Shown here piece by piece: positions 16,039-24,567 of a stretch of 64,000 nucleotides of DNA. The position numbers and the translations under genes were made by a program. This DNA comes from an uncultured Coriobacteriaceae bacterium. Its GTDB lineage: Bacteria > Actinomycetota > Coriobacteriia > Coriobacteriales > Atopobiaceae. The notes beneath the pieces are model-generated. The model saw only the letters and a list, made by a program, of their open reading frames with translations. It ran no database searches and was not told the DNA's origin. Numbering within the stretch: the first letter of the stretch is position 1; each line of letters begins with the position of its first letter. Location: the NCBI GenBank assembly GCA_902777325.1, contig CACYTH010000015.1:62001-126000 (forward strand). The letters run 5' to 3'.

Positions 16039-16602
16039 CTAGACGATCGCGGTGACCTGGTCGAGCGTGAGCTCGACTGGGGTGTCGCGACCAAAGATGG
16101 TGAGCATGACGCGCACCTTGCCCGCCTCGGCGTTGACCTCGGACACCTGTCCGTCGAAGTCTGCAAGGGGGCCAGACACGACGCGCACTGCCATGCCAGC
16201 CTCGAGGCTGGTAGTGGTGGTGTGCTTGGGAGCTGCCACACCGCTCCTGGGGTTGGTGCGGCGCATAATCTTGTTGAACTCCTCGCGCCTGAGAGGCGTG
16301 GGCTTGCCGTCGATGCCAACAAAGCCGGTGACGCCCGGCGTGTTGCGCACGACCTGCCAAAGGTTGTCGTCGACGTTGCCGCCGATGCACTCCATGCGGA
16401 CGAGCACGTAACCCGGGAAGACCTTGGCCTCCTTGGTCTCGCGCTTGCCGCCGTCCTTGATCTCGGTGACCTCCTCCGTCGGGATCTTGATGTCGACGAT
16501 CTTGTCCTCGACGCCATAGGTCTCGATACGATGCTCAAGGTCGGTCTTGACCTTGTTCTCGTAGCCAGAGTAGGTGTGAACCACAAACCAACGCTTTGCC
16601 AT
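16039..16602 (-). CDS. nusG: Transcription antitermination/elongation factor NusG
   Basis: The 187-residue protein starts MAKRWFVVHTYSGYENKVK, the NGN domain that contacts the RNA-polymerase clamp. It contains FPGYVLVRM and ends with a KOW domain (VVSGPLADFDGQVSEV) that contacts S10/Rho. The length is normal. It follows secE by 6 bp, so the two are cotranscribed and probably translationally coupled. Confidence 0.97.
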   Translation of the reverse strand: MAKRWFVVHTYSGYENKVKTDLEHRIETYGVEDKIVDIKIPTEEVTEIKDGGKRETKEAKVFPGYVLVRMECIGGNVDDNLWQVVRNTPGVTGFVGIDGKPTPLRREEFNKIMRRTNPRSGVAAPKHTTTTSLEAGMAVRVVSGPLADFDGQVSEVNAEAGKVRVMLTIFGRDTPVELTLDQVTAIV

Positions 16603-16608
16603 GCCTTG

Positions 16609-16968
16609 CTACCCCCTCAGGCCAGTGAAGCCCACGAGGCCTGCAACGACGCCGGTGTCGACGAGCCAGACGGCCACACCAAAGGCGATGAGCATGGCCA
16701 CGACTGCCACCGAGTAGTTGGTGAGCTCGGTGCGGCTGGGCCACGTCACGCGGTGCATCTCGGCGCGGACGGCGCCAAAGTACGCCTTGGTGCGCGCGAT
16801 GAAGCCCGTCTTCTCGGCCACCTTGACAGGTGCCTTCTTGGGAGCGGAGACTGCCTTCTTGCTAGAAGACGAAGCGGCAGCCTGGGTAGCAGCCTGAGCC
16901 TCGCGCTCAGCGCGCTCACGCTGCCTCGCCTGACGAACAGACCTCTTGTTGCGATCCTTGTTAGGCAT
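16609..16968 (-). CDS. secE: Preprotein translocase subunit SecE
   Basis: The 119-residue protein has a long charged Ala/Lys-rich N-terminal extension (about 55 residues) and an amphipathic segment containing MHRVTWPSRTELTN, the conserved SecE motif. One membrane span (about residues 83-110) follows. Actinobacterial SecE proteins often have such an extension. It stabilises SecY in the translocon. GGAGGGG precedes the start. It is followed immediately by nusG and preceded by a hairpin after tRNA-Trp. Confidence 0.95.
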   Translation of the reverse strand: MPNKDRNKRSVRQARQRERAEREAQAATQAAASSSSKKAVSAPKKAPVKVAEKTGFIARTKAYFGAVRAEMHRVTWPSRTELTNYSVAVVAMLIAFGVAVWLVDTGVVAGLVGFTGLRG

Positions 16969-17003
16969 CTCGTTTACCCCTCCGGGACCCTGTCCCTTAA
17001 TTC

Positions 17004-17037
17004 ATAAAAACCGGCCATCCCATACGGGAAGGCCGGT
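17004..17037 (-). terminator. Terminator hairpin after tRNA-Trp
   Basis: On the minus strand ACCGGCC...GGCCGGT (17031-17037/17010-17016), with an inner CCC/GGG pairing, is followed by TTTTTATG. It lies between tRNA-Trp and secE, so it may separate tRNA from secE-nusG expression or permit partial read-through. Confidence 0.7.
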
Positions 17038-17048
17038 GGTGTTTCTGG

Positions 17049-17121
17049 CACGCCGGGAAGGACTCGAACCCTCAACCAACGGTTTTGGAGACCGCCGCTC
17101 TACCAATTGAACTACCGGCGT
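17049..17121 (-). tRNA. tRNA-Trp (CCA anticodon)
   Basis: The minus strand folds as a 73-nt cloverleaf with acceptor arms ACGCCGG/CCGGCGT and discriminator G. The anticodon loop reads CTCCAAA, giving CCA. The T-loop GGTTCGAGTCC is canonical, and CCA is not encoded at the 3' end. Its position between rpmG and secE is typical of many bacteria. Confidence 0.96.
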
Positions 17122-17142
17122 GTAATGCGTGACTCCCCTATT

Positions 17143-17292
17143 TTAGCGGGTTTCACGATGCGCGGTGTGCTTGCGGCACCACGGGCAATATTTCTTCAAC
17201 TCCATACGATCAGGCGTGTTGGCCTTGTTCTTGTTAGTAGTGTAGTTGCGACGCTTGCACTCGGTGCATGCAAGGGTAACCAGTGTACGCAT
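17143..17292 (-). CDS. rpmG: 50S ribosomal protein L33, zinc form
   Basis: A 49-residue protein begins [19 protein letters not shown] and contains [14 protein letters not shown] at the end. The two CxxC pairs (C9/C12 and C36/C39) mark the zinc-binding C+ form of L33. The start has AGGAGGAG upstream. It is the first gene after the promoter at 17349 and precedes tRNA-Trp, secE and nusG. Confidence 0.96.
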   Translation of the reverse strand: MRTLVTLACTECKRRNYTTNKNKANTPDRMELKKYCPWCRKHTAHRETR

Positions 17293-17348
17293 GACTCCTC
17301 CTGTAGATAGCCGCCAACGGGACTATCCCGAAGGTGACGCGAAGAGAA

Positions 17349-17378
17349 ACATTACCATCCATCAGCACCCTCTGTCAA
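17349..17378 (-). promoter_or_regulatory. Promoter of rpmG-tRNA-Trp-secE-nusG
   Basis: TTGACA (17373-17378), 18-bp spacer, TAATGT (17349-17354) on the minus strand, about 57 bp upstream of the rpmG start. Confidence 0.65.
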
Positions 17379-17480
17379 CGACCAACCTGACATCCGGACG
17401 CTATCAACAAAACTACAAATACGGGCTCTGTCGATAGGCCTTCTGGTTGGGGTCACAGCGCCAGAAGGTGCCTTTTCTCA

Positions 17481-17513
17481 GAAAGGGACCCGCACCTTTC
17501 GATGCGGGTCCCT
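17481..17513 (-). terminator. Rho-independent terminator of tuf
   Basis: An 11-bp stem AGGGACCCGCA/TGCGGGTCCCT (17503-17513 with 17484-17494), loop of 8, is followed by TTCTGAGAAAAGG. It lies about 30 bp past the tuf stop. A second inverted repeat CCTTCTGG/CCAGAAGG follows further downstream near 17439-17468. Confidence 0.8.
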
Positions 17514-17541
17514 GGACTCTCGCAGATGTACTAGGTAAGTA

Positions 17542-18747
17542 CTAGTCGAGAATGGTGGAGACGCGGCCGTCGCCGACGGTGTGGCCACCCTCGCGAATAG
17601 CGAACTTGAGGCCCTGCTCCATAGCGATCGGGTGGATCAGCTCAGCCTTGATGGTGACGTGGTCGCCAGGCATAGCCATCTCAACCTTGTTGCCGTTGGC
17701 GTCGGTGAGCTCCTGGATGTCGCCGGTGATGTCGGTGGTGCGGAAGTAGAACTGCGGACGATAGCCGGAGAAGAACGGGGTGTGACGGCCACCCTCCTCC
17801 TTGGTCAGAACGTAGATCTCGCCGGTGAAGGCAGCGTGCGGAGTGACGGACTTGGGCTCGCAGAGAACCTGGCCGCGCTCGATGGCCTCACGCTTGATGC
17901 CGCGGAGCAGGATGCCCACGTTGTCGCCGGCCTCGCAGTAATCCATGGTCTTGCGGAACATCTCGATGCCGGTGGCGACGGAGGACTGGGTCTCCTTGAT
18001 GCCGACGATCTCGACGGGGGAGTTGAGCTTGAGCTGGCCACGCTCGACACGGCCGGTAGCAACGGTGCCGCGGCCGGAGATGGTCATGACGTCCTCGATG
18101 GCCATCAGGAACGGCTTGTCAGCCTCGCGGGCCGGGGTCGGGATGTAGGAGTCGACGGTGTGCATGAGCTCGATGATGGAGTCATACCACTTCTGGTCGC
18201 CCTCGAGAGCCTTGAGAGCGGAGCCCTTGATGATGGGGAGGTCGTCGCCGGGGAAGTCGTACTCGGAGAGGAGCTCACGGGTCTCCATCTCAACGAGCTC
18301 GATGAGCTCCTCGTCATCAACCATGTCGCACTTGTTCAGGAAGACGATGATGTAGGGAACACCGACCTGACGGGCGAGCAGAATGTGCTCGCGAGTCTGA
18401 GCCATGGGGCCGTCGGTGGCGGCGATGACCAGGATGGCGCCGTCCATCTGAGCAGCACCGGAAATCATGTTCTTGATGTAGTCGGCGTGGCCCGGGCAGT
18501 CGACGTGAGCGTAGTGGCGCTCCCAGGTCTCGTACTCGATGTGGGCAACGTTAATGGTGATGCCGCGCTGACGCTCCTCGGGAGCCTTGTCGATGGTGTC
18601 GAATGCAGCGAAGTTGGCGTTGCAGCCCTCGGTCTCGGAGAGAACCTTGGTGATAGCAGCGGTCAGGGTGGTCTTGCCGTGGTCAACGTGACCAATCGTA
18701 CCAATGTTTACATGCGGCTTAGAACGATCAAACTTCTCCTTGGCCAT
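17542..18747 (-). CDS. tuf: Translation elongation factor Tu
   Basis: This 401-residue GTPase delivers aminoacyl-tRNA to the ribosome. G-motifs are intact: [11 protein letters not shown] (P-loop), RGITIN (switch I), DCPGHADY (switch II) and NKCD. Domains 2 and 3 (from about residue 210) include [13 protein letters not shown] and the conserved C-terminal [15 protein letters not shown]. It lies downstream of tRNA-Tyr, tRNA-Thr and tRNA-Met, as in tufB-type operons, and ends with a strong terminator. Confidence 0.98.
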   Translation of the reverse strand: MAKEKFDRSKPHVNIGTIGHVDHGKTTLTAAITKVLSETEGCNANFAAFDTIDKAPEERQRGITINVAHIEYETWERHYAHVDCPGHADYIKNMISGAAQMDGAILVIAATDGPMAQTREHILLARQVGVPYIIVFLNKCDMVDDEELIELVEMETRELLSEYDFPGDDLPIIKGSALKALEGDQKWYDSIIELMHTVDSYIPTPAREADKPFLMAIEDVMTISGRGTVATGRVERGQLKLNSPVEIVGIKETQSSVATGIEMFRKTMDYCEAGDNVGILLRGIKREAIERGQVLCEPKSVTPHAAFTGEIYVLTKEEGGRHTPFFSGYRPQFYFRTTDITGDIQELTDANGNKVEMAMPGDHVTIKAELIHPIAMEQGLKFAIREGGHTVGDGRVSTILD

Positions 18748-18804
18748 GCCGTCCTCCTTCTGAAAGCAACCCTATACAAGGCCATTTACCTACTAATATG
18801 TTCA

Positions 18805-18822
18805 CGGCGCCCGGAGGCGCCG
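18805..18822 (-). other. Hairpin between tRNA-Met and tuf
   Basis: A perfect CGGCGCC/GGCGCCG stem with a 4-base loop sits in the tRNA-tuf spacer without a following U run. It could be a processing or stability structure rather than a terminator. Confidence 0.4.
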
Positions 18823-18831
18823 TTGAAACGC

Positions 18832-18908
18832 TGGTACCGGTGACTGGACTCGAACCAGTGACAACACGGGTATGAACCGTGCGCTCTAACCAACTGAGCT
18901 ACACCGGC
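18832..18908 (-). tRNA. tRNA-Met (CAT anticodon), elongator type
   Basis: The minus-strand cloverleaf has acceptor GCCGGTG/CACCGGT, discriminator A and an encoded CCA end. The anticodon stem/loop reads ACGGTTCATACCCGT with anticodon CAT. It lacks the three G-C pairs of an initiator anticodon stem, so I call elongator Met. A tRNA-Ile2 with modified CAT cannot be excluded by eye but is less likely. Confidence 0.9.
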
Positions 18909-18926
18909 AAATGCCTGCTTGAAAAA

Positions 18927-19002
18927 TGGAGCCCGCGACCAGACTTGAACTGGTGGCCTCCTCGTTACCAACGAGGTGCTCTACCGACTGAGCTACACGG
19001 GC
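18927..19002 (-). tRNA. tRNA-Thr (GGT anticodon)
   Basis: The minus-strand cloverleaf has acceptor GCCCGTG/CGCGGGC with one G-U pair and discriminator T, plus an encoded CCA end. The anticodon loop in CTCGTTGGTAACGAG gives GGT. It is the second gene in the Tyr-Thr-Met-tuf cluster. Confidence 0.95.
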
Positions 19003-19005
19003 AGA

Positions 19006-19089
19006 TGGTGGGGATGCCTGGACTCGAACCAGGGAACCCAGAGGGAGCGGATTTACAGTCCGCCGCAGTTGCCGCTGTGCCACATCCCC
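19006..19089 (-). tRNA. tRNA-Tyr (GTA anticodon)
   Basis: The minus-strand gene has acceptor GGGGATG/CATCCCC, discriminator A and an encoded CCA end. The anticodon in GGACTGTAAATCC is GTA. It has the long variable arm typical of tRNA-Tyr (84 nt in total). It is first in the cluster after the promoter. Confidence 0.95.
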
Positions 19090-19140
19090 ATTTTTCAATT
19101 TTCAAGCTGCCCGCTGGGGTGTCCCCTGCAAGCGAAGGAG

Positions 19141-19169
19141 AATATACGCCCACGAGACAATCTTGTCAA
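19141..19169 (-). promoter_or_regulatory. Promoter of the tRNA-Tyr/Thr/Met-tuf operon
   Basis: TTGACA (19164-19169), 17-bp spacer, TATATT (19141-19146) on the minus strand, about 50 bp upstream of tRNA-Tyr. This is the best conventional promoter in the window. Confidence 0.85.
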
Positions 19170-19325
19170 CGTAATCCACCCACCCGGGCGTATCTATACC
19201 ACTAAACCTTCACAGGGAGCCGCGATTTGCCTTCGGAAACTGCTCGGGTTTGGGCACATCTGTGTGGATGCTGGGCCTCGTCGAACAGCCATAATAGCTT
19301 CAAATAGTCTACCGAGGAGACTCAT

Positions 19326-20912
19326 ATGCCATCTATTGAACGCACCCCCAACCAAAAGCGGCTGCGCATAGTCGCGGCTATCGCCCTTATCCTGTCGATT
19401 GCCATGATTCTTATGGGCGTCATGTTCCTCTTCTTCTTTGGACTTTCCCTAAGCGACACGGCCGTCGAGAGCATGGTCCAGGACGGCATCGAGACGGACA
19501 TGATCGACCTGGCGCGAGGCGCCTTTGCCAAGATCGCCGGGTACTTTATGTTCGTGGGCATCTCGCTGCAGGTCTCCGCCATCTACGGCATACGTGCCGC
19601 GCGCAACGCTATCGTCGCCGTGCGCATGCAGAAGGCCGTGGCCGTCACCATGGCGGCAAGCGTCCTGGGCATCCTCTGGACGGGCCTGATCAGCACCAAC
19701 GCCCAGCTGCTGCCCGTGCTCGTGTACATCGTCACCCTCGCCATCGAGCTGGGCATGCTGCAGCTTGCGCGCCTCATCCAGCAGGAGGCCACGGGCGAGC
19801 TGGCCGAGGCCGTGGAGCACGAGCGCAACCGCAAGAAGCTCCCTCGCGAGGAGCGTCTCGCCGACCCCAACCACCTGGGCTTTCTGCGCGCCATCCAGGT
19901 GTTCTTTGCGCTCAACATCGTCTTCACCGTCATCGGGCTCATCTTTGCCTCGCGCAACCACTTCTCGTATGGCTTCGACACGCTTATCCAATGGGCCAAC
20001 ATCATCTTTGAGTCCGTGGCCTTCTACCTGCTAATCAACCGCATGCGCACGGCCAGGCGCTGGGTCATCGGGTACTCGCTGTTCAACATCGTGGCAAACA
20101 CCGTCCACATCATGAGCATCTATGCCCTGGGCAACGAGAAGCTGGGCTACAGCCTTCTCGCGCTGTTCTTTAGCATCATCGGCGACCTGGTGGTCGTCCT
20201 GTACTTCTTGCGCTCGGACCGCGTGCGGATCCTTCTCACCAACGACCTCTCTCTTGAGGTGGACTCCTCGGCCGTCGCCGACATGCGCCACGGAAAGCCC
20301 TTCATCCGCAACCTCGTGCTGTACTACTGCATCTTCTCCACGCTGGGGCACTGGATGGAGGCGGGCTTCTGCTACCTCGTCTCCCTCGGGCTCTTCCAGG
20401 GTGACATCGACTTTGGCAACACCATGCTCTTCCGCGACTGGCTCTACCCCTTCCCCATGCATGGCATCGCGGTAGTGCTGGTGGCGCTCATCCTGTGGCC
20501 GCTCAAGGAGGCGCTGCGCCGGCGCTTCGACCGCTGGACCACGCTTGGCATCAGCTTCCTTGTCAACATGCTGTTTTGCACGGCCATCGAGTTCACCGGC
20601 GGCATGCTGTTCAACCGCAACCTGCAGTTGTGGAACTACACCGACATTCCGTTCAACTTTATGGGGCAGATCTGCCTGCAGAACGCCATTGGCTTTGGCG
20701 TGGCCGCGACGCTGATCGTCTACGTGGTCTACCCGTACCTCGAGCTGCTTATCGCACGCATCCCGCCCGACATCATGAACGTGGTGAGCGTGGGTATCTT
20801 TGCCTTCTACGCGATCCTGATGGCCCTGTACGTGATCGACTTCTCGCCCGAGGCCGCCGCCGCAAACGCCGCCAATATCGCCACGATGGCCCCGCTCCTG
20901 CTGAGGCTGTAA
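19326..20912 (+). CDS. Polytopic membrane protein with CmpB-like (PF06541) C-terminal domain
   Basis: The 528-residue protein has about twelve hydrophobic segments. The N-terminal half (about 1-310) is a seven- to eight-helix region I do not recognise. The C-terminal half (about 335-510) matches the putative type-IV ABC-transporter permease family, with YCIFSTLGHWMEAGFCY, FPMHGIAVV and LQLWNYTDIPFNFMGQICLQ. GAGGAG lies upstream of the ATG. It is a lone plus-strand gene between the tRNA/tuf operon and a convergent tRNA-Thr. No ATPase partner is adjacent, so a transport role is only family-based. Confidence 0.75.
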   Translation: MPSIERTPNQKRLRIVAAIALILSIAMILMGVMFLFFFGLSLSDTAVESMVQDGIETDMIDLARGAFAKIAGYFMFVGISLQVSAIYGIRAARNAIVAVRMQKAVAVTMAASVLGILWTGLISTNAQLLPVLVYIVTLAIELGMLQLARLIQQEATGELAEAVEHERNRKKLPREERLADPNHLGFLRAIQVFFALNIVFTVIGLIFASRNHFSYGFDTLIQWANIIFESVAFYLLINRMRTARRWVIGYSLFNIVANTVHIMSIYALGNEKLGYSLLALFFSIIGDLVVVLYFLRSDRVRILLTNDLSLEVDSSAVADMRHGKPFIRNLVLYYCIFSTLGHWMEAGFCYLVSLGLFQGDIDFGNTMLFRDWLYPFPMHGIAVVLVALILWPLKEALRRRFDRWTTLGISFLVNMLFCTAIEFTGGMLFNRNLQLWNYTDIPFNFMGQICLQNAIGFGVAATLIVYVVYPYLELLIARIPPDIMNVVSVGIFAFYAILMALYVIDFSPEAAAANAANIATMAPLLLRL

Positions 20913-20934
20913 CCCACCTGGGACATGGGACAGG

Positions 20935-21036
20935 GTGGGACAGGGGACGTGCCTCGTGTCCCACAGCGGCTCGCATGCCAAAGGGGGTTACCCCCTGTGG
21001 CATGAAGTGGGACACGAGGCACGTCCCCTGTCCCAC
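20935..21036. repeat. Long inverted repeat, family R1, copy A
   Basis: Perfect 30-bp arms (20935-20964 and 21007-21036) flank a nested hairpin (ATGCCA/TGGCAT and AGGGGG/CCCCCT, 20975-21003). Each arm contains its own terminal GTGGGACA/TGTCCCAC pairing. It lies between the end of the plus-strand membrane-protein gene and the convergent tRNA-Thr, so it could act as a bidirectional terminator. Other copies are at 22879 and 52616. Confidence 0.9.
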
Positions 21037-21062
21037 TCGTCCCCGTGGCAGATGCGAAAACG

Positions 21063-21086
21063 AAAACGCCCCCGGAGGCGGGGGCG
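21063..21086 (-). terminator. Terminator of tRNA-Thr(TGT)
   Basis: On the minus strand the arms 21080-21086 and 21067-21073 (CGCCCCC/GGGGGCG), loop of 6, are followed by TTTTCGTTTTCG, about 10 bp past the tRNA 3' end. Confidence 0.8.
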
Positions 21087-21096
21087 CGCGCTTTTA

Positions 21097-21171
21097 TGGA
21101 GCCAGCGATGGGAATCGAACCCATAACCACCGGATTACAAGGCCGGTGCTCTACCATTGAGCCACGCTGGC
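21097..21171 (-). tRNA. tRNA-Thr (TGT anticodon)
   Basis: The minus-strand cloverleaf has acceptor GCCAGCG/CGCTGGC, discriminator T and an encoded CCA end. The anticodon in CGGCCTTGTAATCCG is TGT. It lies directly downstream of the yacP-like gene. Confidence 0.95.
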
Positions 21172-21199
21172 GTGGGTACCTATAGTAACGCAAAAACGG

Positions 21200-21787
21200 C
21201 TAGCGACCGAGCATCTTCCAAAGCTTCTCGCGCGCCTCGGGACTCAGACGGTCCTCCAGGGTCATGTGCCCGTAGCTTCTGTCCGAGCGAGACTCCTCGA
21301 TGTCCACCGACGTGTGCTCCAGATTGGTGGCCAGAAGCTGGCTCGAGACTGTGGTCACCGGCACGCCGCCCACCGTGAACTTGATCGTGTTGTCGCTGGT
21401 CACCAGCAGCACGTCGCGGCCCTTGTGCCGCGCGCGCGTCACAAGGCGCTCGATCTGCGTGTCAGCGCTCTCCCCCGTCCTGGAGAAGACCACGCGCACA
21501 CCCGCGCGCGAGAAGTCGGGCCGCTCGTCCGAGAGGTTGCCCGCCGCGTCAAACACGATCACCGGCTCGTAGCTGCCCTGGGCATAGGCCGCAACATCGG
21601 TGATCAGCGCCTCGCGCGCACGCTCAAAGGGGTCGTGGCCGTACGGGTCGCGCGAGAGGTGCGCCACGTCCGCAAGCGCGCCTGCCCCGGCATGCTCGTC
21701 GATGAGCTGCTCGTAGTGCGTGGTGCCGTAGATCACGTTGTAGCCGTCAACCACCAGAAGCGGCATGTTGCGCAGGCGTCCGGCCAT
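21200..21787 (-). CDS. NYN-domain (YacP/Rae1-like) RNA-binding nuclease
   Basis: The 195-residue protein opens with LLVVDGYNVIYG, the hallmark of the NYN/PIN-like YacP family. It also has VIVFDAAGN, SADTQIERLV and VLLVTSDNTIK, giving the acidic residues of the nuclease site. The Bacillus homologue (Rae1/YacP) is a ribosome-associated endonuclease; that role is inferred here from family and position after rlmB. The ATG abuts the rlmB stop codon. An internal Met at residue 8 (MPLLVVDG) is an alternative start. Confidence 0.88.
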   Translation of the reverse strand: MAGRLRNMPLLVVDGYNVIYGTTHYEQLIDEHAGAGALADVAHLSRDPYGHDPFERAREALITDVAAYAQGSYEPVIVFDAAGNLSDERPDFSRAGVRVVFSRTGESADTQIERLVTRARHKGRDVLLVTSDNTIKFTVGGVPVTTVSSQLLATNLEHTSVDIEESRSDRSYGHMTLEDRLSPEAREKLWKMLGR

Positions 21788-22834
21788 CTAGAGGTCCCAG
21801 TCCACGTCAAACGACGCAGCCGCGTCGACCATGAACGAGCCATCGTCCGCCGGCACCTCCGGCGCGTCGTAAGCTGCGGCCGGTGCGGCCGCCGCCTCAG
21901 GCGCCTCCACACTCACGCGGCGCAACCACTCGTAGCACATGACCGTGGCCGCCTGGGCAACGTTGAGGCTCTCCACGCGGCCGCGCTGCGGAAGGCGGCA
22001 CTCGAAGTCGCACCTGTCGCGCACCAGGCGCGAGATGCCCGAGCCCTCGGAGCCCATCACCAGGCAGAGGCGCCCGCCCATGGGTGCGCTCCACACGTCG
22101 TCGTGCGCGTGCTCGGTGGCGCCGCCCACCCAAAAGCCGTGCTCCTTGAGGGTCTCGATGGCCGTGGCAAGGTTGGATACCTGCGCGATCGGCACGTGCA
22201 GCACCGCACCGGCAGACGTCTTGAAGGCACCCACGCCTACGCCAGCGGCGCGCGCCTTGGCGATGATGACGCCGGCGGCACCCACGACCTCGGCGGAGCG
22301 CACGATGGCACCCAGGTTGCCCTGGTCGGTCACGTGGTCGAGCAGCACGACGAGCGCGTCGCCCTCCCCTGCCCGCTCGATGACGTCAGAGAGGTCTGCG
22401 TAGCGGAACGGCGCCGCCTGCACCACCACGCCCTGATGGGCGCCGTGCGAGGAGATGGCGTCCAGCTTGCTGCGCGAGGCGCGCTCGATGGGAACGCCCT
22501 CCTCCTCGAGCTGCCGGACGATGTCGGCGAGAGAGCCATCAGAGTCTGCCACCAGCGCGCGCTTGAGCGGCATGCCCACCTCGAGCGCCTCGACGACGGC
22601 GCGACGGCCCTCGATCCAGGACCCGCCGCCCATCTGCGGGGCACCGCCGCGGCGCCGCGGCGCCTTGCTGGCGTCCGTGCGCTGCGCACCCTGCTGATAG
22701 CCGCGTCCGCCCTGGCCGCCACGACCGCGCTGCGGGGCCCCCTTGCCACCGCGCGCGCCCTTGGCCTGCGCCTGGGACTTTCCCTTGCCGCCCCGCACGT
22801 CGCGCCCGGGCCGCTGTGACTGGTTCTTTGCCAT
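21788..22834 (-). CDS. rlmB: 23S rRNA 2'-O-ribose methyltransferase RlmB / TrmH family
   Basis: The 348-residue SpoU/TrmH-type SPOUT methyltransferase shows the three motifs of the trefoil knot: NLGAIVRSAEVVGA, LVMGSEGSGISRL and LNVAQAATVMCYEWLRR. A substrate-binding domain (about 73-150) precedes the catalytic domain. The first 70 residues are a Gly/Arg/Lys/Gln-rich low-complexity extension, probably RNA-binding, and the C-terminus has an Ala-rich tail. It lies between cysS and the NYN gene, matching the Firmicute cysS-mrnC-rlmB-yacP order without mrnC. The exact rRNA target is inferred. Confidence 0.9.
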   Translation of the reverse strand: MAKNQSQRPGRDVRGGKGKSQAQAKGARGGKGAPQRGRGGQGGRGYQQGAQRTDASKAPRRRGGAPQMGGGSWIEGRRAVVEALEVGMPLKRALVADSDGSLADIVRQLEEEGVPIERASRSKLDAISSHGAHQGVVVQAAPFRYADLSDVIERAGEGDALVVLLDHVTDQGNLGAIVRSAEVVGAAGVIIAKARAAGVGVGAFKTSAGAVLHVPIAQVSNLATAIETLKEHGFWVGGATEHAHDDVWSAPMGGRLCLVMGSEGSGISRLVRDRCDFECRLPQRGRVESLNVAQAATVMCYEWLRRVSVEAPEAAAAPAAAYDAPEVPADDGSFMVDAAASFDVDWDL

Positions 22835-22878
22835 GTGTTCCTCGAAGTTCCTCGTAGGTAGCGCTAGGTCTGCCTGGT

Positions 22879-22969
22879 GGGCGGAGGTGGGACAGGGGAC
22901 GTGCCTGGTGTCCCACCTTGGTTACGCCAAGGTGGGACACCAGGCACGTCCCCTGTCCCACCTCCGCCC
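22879..22969. repeat. Long inverted repeat, family R1, copy B
   Basis: Perfect 43-bp arms (22879-22921 and 22927-22969) are separated by 5 bp. The core shares the 30-bp unit of the other R1 copies (GTGGGACAGGGGACGTGCC and so on). It sits in the 154-bp spacer between cysS and rlmB, which are codirectional. Confidence 0.95.
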
Positions 22970-22988
22970 CAGACTCGGTCTTGGTTGG

Positions 22989-24458
22989 TTATGCCCTGCT
23001 CAGGCGGGCACCGGCCGGCGTGTCCTCCACCACCAGGCCAAGGGCGGTGATGCCGTCACGGATGGCGTCGGCGGTGCCCCAGTCCTTGGCGGCGCGCGCC
23101 TGCTGGCGGGCGGCCAGCAGCACCTCGGCGGCCTCCTCCGGGTCGGAGCCCTCATAGCCCGCACGCTCGCGCGCGAGGTCCACCAGCTCCGCGGGAAGCC
23201 CGCTCTCGGCGGCGTCCAGCTCCACACCCATGACGTCGGCCAGCTCGCAGATGGTGTCTGCGGCGCGCAGCGTCACGGACGAGGCGATGGTGTCGCCCGC
23301 CTCGGCCAGGTACTTGTTGGCAGCGGTGACCAGCTCGAAGATGGCGGCCAGGCCACCTGCGGTGTTGAAGTCGTCGTCCATCTGGCGCGTGAACTCGGCC
23401 TGGGCCTCGTCGGCCGCCTTGGAGAGCGCGCGGTCGAACTCGGTGAGGTTGCCGTCCTCCTTGGCGTTGTTGGCCGCCCAGCGCAGGTTTTTGACGCAGG
23501 TGCGCAGACGCTCGAGCGTGCCCACCGCGCCGTCAAGCTGGTCGGTCTGGAAGTCGAGCGCCGAGCGGTAGTGGGTCTGCAGCATGAGCAGGCGCACGGC
23601 GTCGGCGGGGTACTTGTCCAGGATCTCCTTGAGGGTGAAGAAGTTGCCCAGGCTCTTGGACATCTTGTCGCCGTTGACGCGCAGCATGCCGGTGTGCATC
23701 CAGTAGTTGGCCAGCGCGTGGTCCCATGCGCACATGCACTGGGCGGTCTCGTTCTCGTGGTGCGGGAAGATGAGGTCCTGGCCGCCGCCGTGGATGTCGA
23801 TGGGGGTGCCCAGGTAGCGGCGGATCATGGCGCAGCACTCGGTGTGCCAGCCGGGGCGACCGTCGCCCCAGGGGCTCGGCCAGCTGGGCTCGCCGGGCTT
23901 GGCGGCCTTCCACAGGGCAAAGTCCAGCGGGTCGCGCTTCTCGTCGTTGACCTCCACGCGCTCGCCGGCACGCAGCTGGTCCACGTCACGCCCGGACAGG
24001 ATGCCATAGGCGTCGTCGCTGCGCACGGAGAAGTACACGTCGCCGTTGTCGGCCGCGTACGCGTGGCCGTGCTCGATCAGGGTCTTGATCATGTCCTGCA
24101 TGGCCTCGATCTCGCGCGTGGCGCGCGGGCGGATGTCGGGGTCGAGGATGCCAAAGCGGTGCATCTGCTCGATGAAGGCGTTGGAGTACTCCTCCGCCAC
24201 CTCGGCGGCGCTGCGGCCCTCCTCGTTGGCGCGGTTGATGATCTTGTCGTCCACGTCGGTGAGGTTCTGCGCAAAGGTGACCTCGAAGCCCTTGTACATG
24301 AGGTAGCGACGGATGACGTCAAAGCTCAGGAAGGTGCGGGCGTTGCCGATGTGGATCTGGTCGTAGACCGTGGGGCCGCACACGTACATGCGGATCTTGC
24401 CCGGCTCGATGGGCTCGAGCTCCTGCTTGCGATGCTTTTGGCTGTTGTATACGAGCAT
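22989..24458 (-). CDS. cysS: Cysteinyl-tRNA synthetase
   Basis: The 489-residue class I synthetase starts [20 protein letters not shown]. It has the HIGH-type signature in [10 protein letters not shown] (about 32-41), the KMSKS loop ([10 protein letters not shown], near residue 266), and the Zn ligands Cys (CGPT) and WHTECC. A longer reading to 24512 is rejected because AAAGGAG lies just before the ATG at 24458. It is 109 bp downstream of the disA-ispD-ispF-PH operon. Confidence 0.96.
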   Translation of the reverse strand: MLVYNSQKHRKQELEPIEPGKIRMYVCGPTVYDQIHIGNARTFLSFDVIRRYLMYKGFEVTFAQNLTDVDDKIINRANEEGRSAAEVAEEYSNAFIEQMHRFGILDPDIRPRATREIEAMQDMIKTLIEHGHAYAADNGDVYFSVRSDDAYGILSGRDVDQLRAGERVEVNDEKRDPLDFALWKAAKPGEPSWPSPWGDGRPGWHTECCAMIRRYLGTPIDIHGGGQDLIFPHHENETAQCMCAWDHALANYWMHTGMLRVNGDKMSKSLGNFFTLKEILDKYPADAVRLLMLQTHYRSALDFQTDQLDGAVGTLERLRTCVKNLRWAANNAKEDGNLTEFDRALSKAADEAQAEFTRQMDDDFNTAGGLAAIFELVTAANKYLAEAGDTIASSVTLRAADTICELADVMGVELDAAESGLPAELVDLARERAGYEGSDPEEAAEVLLAARQQARAAKDWGTADAIRDGITALGLVVEDTPAGARLSRA

Positions 24459-24567
24459 GGAGAGGTCTCCTTTGGTCTTACGACGCTTGTATTGACTGTT
24501 GACATGCGACACACGATTCTACCGCGACAGCGGCCGGCCGTCGCGGCACGTGCGCGTGCACACCACA

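Noticed and set aside
18832..18908. Initiator tRNA-Met
   Set aside because: The anticodon stem lacks the three consecutive G-C pairs and the acceptor has a regular first pair.
20935..22975. Short peptides containing GQGTCLVSH and RPLSH, encoded in several places
   Set aside because: They are translations of the R1 inverted repeat, not a protein family.
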